A DNA stretch of 64,000 nucleotides, from NCBI GenBank assembly GCA_034659015.1, contig JAYEGL010000001.1, forward strand, positions 434,001-498,000, in the 5' to 3' direction. Numbering within the stretch: the stretch's first letter is position 1; each line of letters starts with the position of its first letter. The position numbers were made by a program, and so were the translations under genes. Below the pieces are notes generated by a model that did not search any database, was not told the origin of the DNA, and saw only the letters and a list, made by a program, of their open reading frames with translations. Shown here in pieces: positions 55,133 to 62,518 of the stretch. Origin of the DNA: Maricaulis sp034659015 (lineage in GTDB: Bacteria > Pseudomonadota > Alphaproteobacteria > Caulobacterales > Maricaulaceae).

Positions 55133-56040
55133 CGCTCGGCCTCCTCGGGCCAGTAGAGCCGCATGGGATTGTCCACCAGAAGCTTGCGCTGGAGGTCCGG
55201 CGTCGGAGCGATGCGCGGAAGGAGGTCCACCAGCTCGCCATCGTCCGGCATGTGGGATTTGAGATTGGGGTGGGGCCAGTCCGTGCCCCACAACACACGG
55301 TCGGGAAAGCTCTCCACCACGCGCCGCGCGAAGGGCACGAAATCGTCGTATCCGGGCGGGCCGAATTTCGACAGGCGCTCGGCACCGCTCACCTTCGACC
55401 AGATATGGCCGTTCTCCCGCATCAGCTGGAGGAAATCCTCGAATTCCGGCGCCTGGAGCGATCCGGAGACGTCCGGCCGGCCCATATGGTCGACCACGAC
55501 CACGAGCGGCATCTCGGCCAGGAAATCGTGCAGGTCGGCCAGGTCCTGGGCCTCGAAATAGACCACGATATGCCAGCCGAAGGGGACAAGCCGATCGACC
55601 AGGCGCCGCAGCACGTCCGGCGGCAGCGGATTGACCAGGCGTTTGACGAAGTTGAAACGCACCCCCTTGATGCCGCCGGCATCCAGCGCAGCCAGTTCCG
55701 CGTCCGTGATGGAGGGCTTGATCGAGGCAACGCCTCTGGCCTTGCCATCGGAATGCGCAATGGCATCGATCACGGCGGTGTTGTCCGATCCGTGGCAGGT
55801 CGCCTGCACGACCACATTGCGGGAAAATCCGAGATGGTCCCGCAGCGCAAAAAGCTGGTCCTTCGACGCATCGCAGGGCGTGTATTTGCGCTCCGGCGCG
55901 AAGGGAAATTCCCGGCCTGGGCCGAAGACATGGCAATGCGCGTCAACGGCGCCGGGCGGCGGTGTGAAATCCGGCTTTTTCGGATCGGGATGCCAGTCGA
56001 GCCATCCCGGCGTTTTTTCGAAAGCGGGAGTGCCGGTCAT
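55129..56040 (-). CDS. ligI: 2-pyrone-4,6-dicarboxylate lactonase
   Basis: The 303-residue amidohydrolase-family enzyme opens the pyrone ring to 4-oxalomesaconate. Visible motifs are AVDAHCHVFGPG (HxH), NVVVQATCHGSDN, VVVVDHMGRPD and RVLWGTDWPHPN with the conserved Asp. Family members of this branch act without a bound metal. The gene is coupled to ligJ and ligA by 4-nt overlaps. Confidence 0.95.
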   Translation of the reverse strand: MTGTPAFEKTPGWLDWHPDPKKPDFTPPPGAVDAHCHVFGPGREFPFAPERKYTPCDASKDQLFALRDHLGFSRNVVVQATCHGSDNTAVIDAIAHSDGKARGVASIKPSITDAELAALDAGGIKGVRFNFVKRLVNPLPPDVLRRLVDRLVPFGWHIVVYFEAQDLADLHDFLAEMPLVVVVDHMGRPDVSGSLQAPEFEDFLQLMRENGHIWSKVSGAERLSKFGPPGYDDFVPFARRVVESFPDRVLWGTDWPHPNLKSHMPDDGELVDLLPRIAPTPDLQRKLLVDNPMRLYWPEEAER

Positions 56041-57059
56041 CTTCCCCTCGCTTTCAGCATCCGGTCGAGGCGGGGATAGACACGCCGGGCATTGCCCTCG
56101 AAGACTTTCCGGGCGTCGCTCCCGGAGAGCTTCAGCGCGTCGACATAGCGCTTGGTGTCGTCGAAATAATGCCCGGTCTCCGGATCGATGCCGCGCACAG
56201 CGCCGACCATTTCCGAACCGAACAGGATGTTGTCGATGTCGACGACCTTGAACAGGCAGTCGATGCCGGCCTGGTGGTAGACGCAGGTGTCGAAATAGAC
56301 GTTCTTCATCACATGCTCGCCCAGGGGCGGCCGGCCCAGCATGTCGGCCAGGCCGCGATAGCGGCCCCAGTGGTAGGGCACCGCGCCGCCGCCGTGCGGG
56401 ATGATGAATTTCAGCTCCGGAAAATCGGCAAACAGGTCGCCCTGCAGGAACTGCATGAAGGCATTGGTGTCGGCGGCGATGTAGTAGGAGCCGGTGGCGT
56501 GGAAGGTCGGATTGCACGATCCGGAGACGTGGATCATCGCCGGCACGTCCAGCTCGACCATTTTCTCGTAGACGGGATACCAGTAGCGGTCGGTCAGCGG
56601 CGGCGCCGTCCAGTGCCCGCCCGACGGGTCGGGATTGAGATTGCAGCCGACGAAGCCGAGCTCGGTCACGCAGCGCTCCAGCTCCTCGATCGCGTCGTCC
56701 AGCGGGGCGCCGGGGCGCTGGGGCAGCATGCCCACGCCGGCGAAGGCCTCCGGGAACAGCTCGGTGACACGGTGAATGAGATTGTTGCAGGCGCGCGACC
56801 AGTCGCGTGCGGTTTTGGCGTCGCCAATATGGGGCTCCATCGCCGAGGCCCGCGGCGAAAAGATCGTCATGTCGCCGCCGCGCTCGCGGATCAGGCGTAG
56901 CTGGTTGGCCTCGATAATCTCGCGGATCTCGTCGTCGCTCATTTCCGGCTGCAGCGGGCGCGGCAGGGCGGGATCCTTCAGCCGTGCCTTCTGGGCGTCG
57001 CGGAAGGCCAGATGCGCCTTGGGCACCAGCGTTTGATGTCCGTGACAGTCGATGATCAT
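56037..57059 (-). CDS. ligJ: 4-oxalomesaconate hydratase
   Basis: The 340-residue amidohydrolase-fold enzyme adds water to 4-oxalomesaconate to give 4-carboxy-4-hydroxy-2-oxoadipate. It starts MIIDCHGHQTLVPKAH (HxH) and has FSPRASAMEPHIGD, GCNLNPDPSGGHWTAPPLTD, MIHVSGSCNP, IIPHGGGAVPYHWGR and the end FGSEMVGAVRGIDPETG. It lies between the DUF1932 dehydrogenase and ligI with 4-nt overlaps on both sides. Confidence 0.94.
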   Translation of the reverse strand: MIIDCHGHQTLVPKAHLAFRDAQKARLKDPALPRPLQPEMSDDEIREIIEANQLRLIRERGGDMTIFSPRASAMEPHIGDAKTARDWSRACNNLIHRVTELFPEAFAGVGMLPQRPGAPLDDAIEELERCVTELGFVGCNLNPDPSGGHWTAPPLTDRYWYPVYEKMVELDVPAMIHVSGSCNPTFHATGSYYIAADTNAFMQFLQGDLFADFPELKFIIPHGGGAVPYHWGRYRGLADMLGRPPLGEHVMKNVYFDTCVYHQAGIDCLFKVVDIDNILFGSEMVGAVRGIDPETGHYFDDTKRYVDALKLSGSDARKVFEGNARRVYPRLDRMLKARGR

Positions 57060-57958
57060 CGTGCGGCCTCCGGCTTGCCGTTCCTGCGTGCCGCACCGGC
57101 CAGCGCGTCGAGCAGGGCGCCGAGCTGGGGCGTATCGGGAATGCCGGTCAGGGCGCCGGCCCAGTCCTGCCGCTCGGCGGTGGCGGTGCTCATGTGCGGA
57201 TCCAGACCGGCTTCGCTCACCGTGCGCGCCACTTCACGCATCTCCTCGGCCCGGCGCCGTCCGTGCACGAGCGAGCGCGAGATCATGTAGTGCGCCAGTT
57301 GCGGCCAGTCCGGCCCGGGAAAGAGGTCATCCAGCGAGGCGAGGAGCGTGTCCTCGACGCTGTAGTGCCGCGCCGCGATCAGGGCTTCCGACAGCAGCGC
57401 CTCCATGCCCTTCACGACAACAGAGCGGCACATCTTGGCCGCCGAAGCCTGTCCGAATTCCGTCGAGAAGGCACGCAGAGCCGTAAAGCCCAGCATCCGC
57501 CCCAGAGGCAGGAAACCCTCCGCATGCGGCCCGCCCAGAAGGATCGGCGAGCCGAGCCGTTTCGGCGGGAGGGGGCTCATCACCGCCGCCTCGATATAGC
57601 GCCCGCCGGCCGCTTCGACGAGACGTGCAGCCTCGCATTTGGTGCCGGGCGACGCCGAGTTGAGGTCGAGATAGATCGTCTCCGGCCGCAGCGCGCCGGT
57701 CACGGACTGCGCCGCCTCCCGGGTACGCTCTGCCGTGACCGCGGAAACGATCAAGTCGGCGTCTGCCACGGCCTCGTGCGCACTGGGGGCGGCCTCGACC
57801 CAGGGAGAGGCGTGAACGGCGCGCATCGGCGGACTTCCCGGTTCGTCGAAACGGATATCGAAAGCGGTGAGCCCGCCTTCCGGCGCGACAAGATCCTCGC
57901 CAAGGATCTGGCCGACCTCGCCGAAACCGATCAGGGCAATCTTGCGGACCAGCTTCAT
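57056..57958 (-). CDS. NAD(P)-binding DUF1932 dehydrogenase within the lig operon
   Basis: The 300-residue protein has an N-terminal 6-phosphogluconate dehydrogenase-like Rossmann domain: IALIGFGEVGQILGEDL, DLIVSAVTAERT, YLDLNSASPGTK and AAVMSPLPPKRLG. The C-terminal helical half (AAKMCRSVVVKGMEALLSEA, with the conserved Lys) matches DUF1932. It resembles beta-hydroxyacid dehydrogenases. No step of the known protocatechuate 4,5 pathway requires it, yet it is coupled on both sides by ATGA overlaps. A side-product salvage role is speculative. Confidence 0.88.
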   Translation of the reverse strand: MKLVRKIALIGFGEVGQILGEDLVAPEGGLTAFDIRFDEPGSPPMRAVHASPWVEAAPSAHEAVADADLIVSAVTAERTREAAQSVTGALRPETIYLDLNSASPGTKCEAARLVEAAGGRYIEAAVMSPLPPKRLGSPILLGGPHAEGFLPLGRMLGFTALRAFSTEFGQASAAKMCRSVVVKGMEALLSEALIAARHYSVEDTLLASLDDLFPGPDWPQLAHYMISRSLVHGRRRAEEMREVARTVSEAGLDPHMSTATAERQDWAGALTGIPDTPQLGALLDALAGAARRNGKPEAAR

Positions 57959-59046
57959 GCCGCTCTCCAGACATCGGCCGGCACGAAAATCTCGCCGCGC
58001 ATCAGAAGCCGCGCCGTGCGCAGCAGGGCCGAGCGCCGGACCCGCACGGTGTCGCCGTCCGCGACGAGATCGATCTCGACGGTGAAAAAGCCGGTCGGGT
58101 GTTCCACATCCAGGCGCTGTCCGTCGCCGGCCGGACCGGTCTCCGCGATGCCGGCCGCGACCGACCCGGGGATCAGGCAGGCGGTGGCGACGCTCACGGC
58201 GCCGAGCACGCCGATCGCCTCGTGAACGCGGTGCGGGATGAAAGTGCGCGTGGCGATGACGCCGCCCTCGCGCGGCGGCGAGACGAGACACATCTTGGGC
58301 ACGGTCTTGTTCGCCACGTCACCGAGATTCATGCGGGGACCCAGTTCCAGCCGGATCGCCTCGATCCGGGCGGTCAGCTCCGCGTCGACTTCAAGCTCTT
58401 CCGGGCTCTCTGCGCCGGTCTTGCCGAAGTCGGCAGCGTCGAGGATGACGACCGGCATACCGTTGTCGATGCAGGTCGCGCGGATGCCCTGTGCCTCGTC
58501 GACGGCCTGTCCCGTCGGCAGCAGCGCGCCGCAGGAGGCCCCGGCGACATCGAGAAACTCGATCGGCATGGCCGCCGCCGTACCCGGAACCCCGTCGATC
58601 CGGGCTTCGCCCTGGTATTCCACCACGCCGCCGGGCGTCGCCACATGAGCGACGGCGATCCCGCCGGTATTGACCATGCGGATCCGCACCGGCGTGATGC
58701 CGTCGCGGGCCGTGACGAGACCGGCCTCGATCGCCCACGGTCCCACGCCGGCGAGGATATTGCCGCAATTCTGCGAAGACGTGACCTCCGCCCTGTCGAC
58801 GGCAACCTGCAGGAAGAGATAGTCGGCGTCGGCATCGTCCTGCCGGGAGGGCGAGATGACGGCAACCTTGCTGGTCAAGGGATGGGCCCCGCCCAGCCCG
58901 TCGATCTGACGCCGGTCGGGCGAGCCCATCGCGGCCAGCAGCACGGCATCGCGCACCCCCTCGTCTGCTGGCAGGTCGCCGGCGGCGAAATACAGCCCCT
59001 TCGAGGTGCCGCCGCGCATCAGGGTGGCCGGGATTGCCCGCTGCAT
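57955..59046 (-). CDS. ligU: 4-oxalomesaconate tautomerase (PrpF/GalD-like)
   Basis: The 363-residue protein belongs to the PrpF isomerase family: IPATLMRGGTSKGLYF with the catalytic Lys region, GLGGAHPLTSKVAVI, SSQNCGNILAGVGPWAIE with the active Cys, and VPKMCLVSPPREGG. In protocatechuate and gallate operons this enzyme (LigU/GalD) shifts the double bond of 4-oxalomesaconate before hydration by LigJ. It follows ligK by 4 nt and overlaps the DUF1932 gene by 4 nt. Confidence 0.9.
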   Translation of the reverse strand: MQRAIPATLMRGGTSKGLYFAAGDLPADEGVRDAVLLAAMGSPDRRQIDGLGGAHPLTSKVAVISPSRQDDADADYLFLQVAVDRAEVTSSQNCGNILAGVGPWAIEAGLVTARDGITPVRIRMVNTGGIAVAHVATPGGVVEYQGEARIDGVPGTAAAMPIEFLDVAGASCGALLPTGQAVDEAQGIRATCIDNGMPVVILDAADFGKTGAESPEELEVDAELTARIEAIRLELGPRMNLGDVANKTVPKMCLVSPPREGGVIATRTFIPHRVHEAIGVLGAVSVATACLIPGSVAAGIAETGPAGDGQRLDVEHPTGFFTVEIDLVADGDTVRVRRSALLRTARLLMRGEIFVPADVWRAA

Positions 59047-59050
59047 GGCG

Positions 59051-59752
59051 TTACTCGCTGTCTGCCTGGTCGACATAGACCAGGCCTTTCGCCGCGAGCC
59101 GTTCGCGCATGTTGTAGATGTCGAGGCCGAGTTCGCCGGCATTGAGCCGTTCGCGCGTCTTCGCTTCCTTCTCCTCGCGCACTTTCGATTTTTCGAGCAC
59201 GCCTGCGGCCTCCTCGCGAGCGACGACGCAAACGCCGTCATCGTCGGCGACGATCAGGTCGCCGGGCCGGACGAGCGCGCCGGCACAGACCACCGGAACG
59301 TTGACGCTGCCCAGCGTTTCCTTGACCGTGCCTTGGGCGTGAATGGTTTTCGACCACACCGGGAAACCCATCGCTGTCAGATCGGCGACGTCGCGGACGC
59401 CGGCATCGATGATCAGCCCCCGGACGCCGCGCGCCATCAGGGACCCGGCCAGCAGGTCGCCGAAATAGCCTGCATCGGACGCCGAGGTGGGCGCGACCAC
59501 GAGCACGTCGCCGGGCCGGCACTGTTCCACCGCCACATGGATCATCCAGTTGTCGCAGGGCGGGATCGCCACCGTGACGGCGGGGCCTGCGATGCGGCTA
59601 CCGGAGTAGACCGGTCGCATATGGGGGGCCAGCAGCCCCCTGCGGCCCTGCGCCTCGTGCACCGTCGCCACACCGTATCCACCGGCGAGAAAGGCGTCGG
59701 TCACGGCCTGGTCCGTGCGCTTGATATTCCGGACGACGACGTTTCCGCCCAT
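59051..59752 (-). CDS. ligK: 4-carboxy-4-hydroxy-2-oxoadipate aldolase
   Basis: The 233-residue RraA-like class II aldolase splits 4-carboxy-4-hydroxy-2-oxoadipate into pyruvate and oxaloacetate and commonly also decarboxylates oxaloacetate. VATVHEAQGRRGLLAPHMRP, the GDVLVVAPTSASDAGYFGDL region and GLIIDAGVRDVADL (metal and substrate site) identify it. GGAGGAAG lies before ATG 59752. It is the first gene of the ten-gene leftward operon and diverges from the LysR gene. Confidence 0.95.
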   Translation of the reverse strand: MGGNVVVRNIKRTDQAVTDAFLAGGYGVATVHEAQGRRGLLAPHMRPVYSGSRIAGPAVTVAIPPCDNWMIHVAVEQCRPGDVLVVAPTSASDAGYFGDLLAGSLMARGVRGLIIDAGVRDVADLTAMGFPVWSKTIHAQGTVKETLGSVNVPVVCAGALVRPGDLIVADDDGVCVVAREEAAGVLEKSKVREEKEAKTRERLNAGELGLDIYNMRERLAAKGLVYVDQADSE

Positions 59753-59814
59753 CGCTCTTCCTCCAGAGTTTTGCCGGCATCATCCGGAGCTGGGGACGGG
59801 AAGGCCAATCGATA

Positions 59815-59836
59815 TTTGTTCCTTGGTATAAGCAAA
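59815..59836. promoter_or_regulatory. Candidate LysR-type box in the lig divergent promoter
   Basis: The 95-bp region between ligK and the regulator contains TTTG (59815-59818) and CAAA (59833-59836) as the ends of a 22-bp imperfect palindrome, TTTGTTCC-TTGGTA-TAAGCAAA. A TATAAG (59827-59832) inside it is a likely -10 box for the regulator gene. Overlap of box and promoter fits autorepression with activation of the divergent operon, as is common for LysR regulators. Confidence 0.5.
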
Positions 59837-59894
59837 AGTTGACACTATGGGCGAAAGCGCGCCTGATCGGGACGATCCGTCGGCGGCAGGACCC

Positions 59895-61115
59895 ATGCGG
59901 GACGACCCAAAAAAATCGCCCAATATTCGTCATATTCGCTCGGTTCTGGAGGCTTCGAAGGCCGGAACCCTGTCGCTGACGGCCGAGAGAATGCATGTCA
60001 CGCAACCCGCCGTGAGCCAGGGTATCCATAACGTAGAGAAACGCTATGGAATGAACCTTTTCCGCCGCGGCAAGGATGGCGTGGTGCCGACGGAGGCCGG
60101 GGCGCTGCTGATCGGACGCCTGGAGCGGGCCTTCCGGCATCTCGACGCGGCCGATGCAGCGCTGTCCCGCCGCGCGTCGCCTCTCCACGGTCATGTCACG
60201 GCCGCCCAGCTCGATGCGCTGATGTCGATCGTCCAGCATGGCTCCTTCGTGCTGGCCTCCCGGGCCATGGGCGTGAGCCGCGCCTCGCTGCACAAATCGC
60301 TGCGCGAGCTGGAACGCGTGGTCGGCATCGCGCTCTTCGAGACGACGAGTTTCGGGGTGCGCCCGACCCGGATCGCGGAAGAGTTCGCGCGGCATGTGCG
60401 TCTCTACCGGCACGAACTGGACCAGGCCGAGGCCGAGATCGCTGCGCTACGCGGCGGCGAGACGGGACGAACGGTGGTCGGCGCCATGCCGCTCGCCCGC
60501 AGCTATCTCCTGCCCAAGGCGGTCAGCGTGTTCACGAAGCGGCATCCGGGACACCGGGTCGCGATCGTCGAGGCGCCCTTCGAGGCCCTGCTTTTGGGGC
60601 TCCGGCGTGGCGAGGTCGACATGCTGATCGGGGCGATGCGCGGCGACCTGCCGGCGCGGGAACTGCGCGAGGAACCCCTGTTCGACGACGAGCTGTCCAT
60701 CGTCATGCGGTCCGCTCACCCGCTGGCGGGGGAAGCAACGCTCACGCCCGAAATGCTGGCCGGCTTCCCGTGGTTGATGCCGCGGATCGCATCTCCGCTG
60801 TATGCCCGGTTCGTGGAATTGTTCACGGCGGCAGGGCTCCCCGTGCCCTCCGATGCGGTCGAATGCGGGTCGCTCAGCGCGGCGAGAGTGCTGCTGATGG
60901 AGAGCGACCGGCTGATGCTGCTCTCGGGCGCTCAGATCGTGCTGGAGCGCGCGGCGGGCCTGCTGGTGTCCCGTCCGCATCCGGCCGGCCCGATATCGCG
61001 GGCGATCGGCCTGACCTACCGCACCGACTGGCGTCCGACCCAGGCGCAAGCAGATCTCATGGACACGGTGCGCGACCTGGCTGCGGAGCGCTTTGCAGGC
61101 GGCGGGGCGGCATGA
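59895..61115 (+). CDS. LysR-type regulator with two N-terminal HTH domains
   Basis: From ATG 59895, preceded by AGGA, the protein has 406 residues. ATG 59847 adds 16 low-complexity residues and lacks a ribosome site. Two LysR HTH domains follow each other: IRHIRSVLEASKAGTLSLTA with VTQPAVSQGIHNVEKRYG, then AAQLDALMSIVQHGSFVLAS with VSRASLHKSLRELERVVG. A standard effector domain follows (VVGAMPLARSYLLPKAVSVF to ERAAGLLVSRP). LysR proteins normally have one HTH and about 300 residues. It most probably controls the divergent lig/pob operon. Confidence 0.9.
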   Translation: MRDDPKKSPNIRHIRSVLEASKAGTLSLTAERMHVTQPAVSQGIHNVEKRYGMNLFRRGKDGVVPTEAGALLIGRLERAFRHLDAADAALSRRASPLHGHVTAAQLDALMSIVQHGSFVLASRAMGVSRASLHKSLRELERVVGIALFETTSFGVRPTRIAEEFARHVRLYRHELDQAEAEIAALRGGETGRTVVGAMPLARSYLLPKAVSVFTKRHPGHRVAIVEAPFEALLLGLRRGEVDMLIGAMRGDLPARELREEPLFDDELSIVMRSAHPLAGEATLTPEMLAGFPWLMPRIASPLYARFVELFTAAGLPVPSDAVECGSLSAARVLLMESDRLMLLSGAQIVLERAAGLLVSRPHPAGPISRAIGLTYRTDWRPTQAQADLMDTVRDLAAERFAGGGAA

Positions 61116-61128
61116 TCGCGACCGCTCC

Positions 61129-61190
61129 ATTGCATGCAGGCTTCGCGTTGCCGGCGTCACGGAGGTCACAAAGGGGTTGGAATGCATGCA
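61129..61190 (+). promoter_or_regulatory. Two TGCATGCA sites upstream of the GntR gene
   Basis: The palindrome TGCATGCA occurs at 61131-61138 (within ATTGCATGCAGG) and again at 61183-61190 (within GAATGCATGCAG), 52 bp apart, about five helical turns. They lie between the LysR stop and the GntR start. Short near-symmetric sites of this size suit GntR/FCD dimers, so autoregulation with looping is plausible. Confidence 0.5.
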
Positions 61191-61232
61191 GAAACCACTA
61201 TTGATCCGGCTTGTGGCTGAAAGGGAAACAGG

Positions 61233-61991
61233 ATGAAGCCGGCCCGCCGATCGCGTCAGCAAATCCAGGCGCTCCTGAAACTGCGCGAATTCATCCTGAC
61301 CGGTGTTTTCGAGCCGGGTGAGCGTGTTTCCGAGCTGGCCGTGGTCGACAAGCTGGGCATTTCGCGCACGCCGGTGCGTCTCGCCCTCACCATGCTGGAG
61401 CACGAAGGCTATCTCGAGACCCTTCCCGGCGGCGGGTTCCGCGTTCAGGACTTCTCGCCGGAGGATGTCCAGGACGCCATCGATATCCGCGGCATGCTGG
61501 AGGGCATGGCCGCACGCGTCGCTGCCGAGCGGCGTCCGGACACCGAGGCGCTGGCGACGATAAGCGAGACGGTGGAGGCCCTGGATCGCGTGGTCCGGGG
61601 GGACACGCCGGCGGGCTGGCTCGAACCCTATATCGAGCTCAACGAGGCCTTCCACAACCAATTGTTGGACCTGGCCGACAGCTCGATGATCCGGCGGTCG
61701 CTGGCGCATATCGAGTCGCTGCCTTTCGCCTCGCCCAACGCCTTTGTGCTGGTCGGCGTGGAAGTGGGCGAGCAGGCCGAGATTCTCAGATACGGCCAGA
61801 TGCAGCACCGGCTCATCGTCGAGGCGATCGCGCAGGGCGAGGGCGCCCGTGCAGAGGCGCTGGCGCGCGAACACGCCCGGCTGGCGCGGCGCAATCTGCG
61901 GCTCGCACTGCGCCGCGGGGATTTGCTCAAACAGGTCCCGGGGGCCTCGCTGCTGCGTCACGACACGGATACGGCGAAGCGCAAGGCATAG
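61233..61991 (+). CDS. GntR-family regulator with FCD domain
   Basis: The 252-residue protein has an N-terminal winged helix (LREFILTGVFEPGERVSELA, then LGISRTPVRLALTMLEHEGYL) and a C-terminal helical FCD ligand domain. That domain has VQDAIDIRGMLEGMAARVAA, ELNEAFHNQLLDLADS with likely metal or ligand residues, and HRLIVEAIAQGEGARAE. Its layout resembles VanR, the vanillate-responsive repressor of Caulobacter, but the target cannot be read from the sequence. It converges on the MarR gene. Confidence 0.88.
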   Translation: MKPARRSRQQIQALLKLREFILTGVFEPGERVSELAVVDKLGISRTPVRLALTMLEHEGYLETLPGGGFRVQDFSPEDVQDAIDIRGMLEGMAARVAAERRPDTEALATISETVEALDRVVRGDTPAGWLEPYIELNEAFHNQLLDLADSSMIRRSLAHIESLPFASPNAFVLVGVEVGEQAEILRYGQMQHRLIVEAIAQGEGARAEALAREHARLARRNLRLALRRGDLLKQVPGASLLRHDTDTAKRKA

Positions 61992-61997
61992 CCGGAT

Positions 61998-62453
61998 TCA
62001 GCCGGCACCATCCCGCCAGATCGACTGCAAGGCCTCCACGAACGCCCCGCGCATGGATTCCGGCACGCGCTCCATCATTTCGCGATCGTGCCTGTTCATC
62101 TCGGCGAGAGCCTGTTCCGCCAATTGTGCACCGTCCTCGGTCAGGCGCAGGCCGTGCGAGCGTCCGTCCTTGCGCTTGCGCTGTATGAGGCCGCGGTTGT
62201 CGAGCCGTGCGATGAGCGGCGTCATGTTGGCGCTACGGATATCCAGCATCCGGCCGATATCGCTTTGCCGGATCCCCGGATTGGCCTGGATGATCACGAT
62301 CACCGACGCCTCCGTCGGACGAAGGTCGAGCTGGGCCAGCTGGTTCGAGATATTCGCCATTTCGAGCGACGACGCGCGACGCAGCGAATAGCCGACGAGA
62401 TTTTTCAGGGGATCGGAAGGAGGAGCTTGCATCTCAGGGTCTTGTTGTGGCAT
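61998..62453 (-). CDS. MarR-family regulator
   Basis: The 151-residue protein has the MarR fold: GYSLRRASSLEMANISNQLA, LRPTEASVIVIIQANPGIRQ, the recognition helix SANMTPLIARLDNRGLI, and wing residues RKRKDGRSHGLRLTEDG. ATG 62453 is used, though GTG 62456 and TTG 62459 are also in frame and no ribosome site decides. It diverges from an aldehyde dehydrogenase gene with a perfect palindrome between them. MarR regulators such as FerR and CouR control hydroxycinnamate genes, a fitting but unproven role here. Confidence 0.88.
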   Translation of the reverse strand: MPQQDPEMQAPPSDPLKNLVGYSLRRASSLEMANISNQLAQLDLRPTEASVIVIIQANPGIRQSDIGRMLDIRSANMTPLIARLDNRGLIQRKRKDGRSHGLRLTEDGAQLAEQALAEMNRHDREMMERVPESMRGAFVEALQSIWRDGAG

Positions 62454-62480
62454 CACCAATAAAAAGCTATATTATATAGC
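62445..62480 (+). promoter_or_regulatory. Promoter with MarR-type operator
   Basis: TTGTGG (62445-62450) and TATATT (62468-62473), 17 bp apart, form a promoter for the aldehyde dehydrogenase gene. The perfect 15-bp palindrome GCTATATTATATAGC (62466-62480) covers the -10 box and lies 13 bp upstream of the MarR start codon. It is A/T-rich against the background. It is the expected site of repression by the divergent MarR protein. Confidence 0.65.
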
Positions 62481-62518
62481 AATCGAAAAAACGAACGTTT
62501 CGGGAGAGGAAGTACGCA

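Noticed and set aside
61129..61190. The TGCATGCA repeats as part of a CRISPR array
   Set aside because: There are only two 8-bp copies and no regular spacer-repeat series anywhere in the window.
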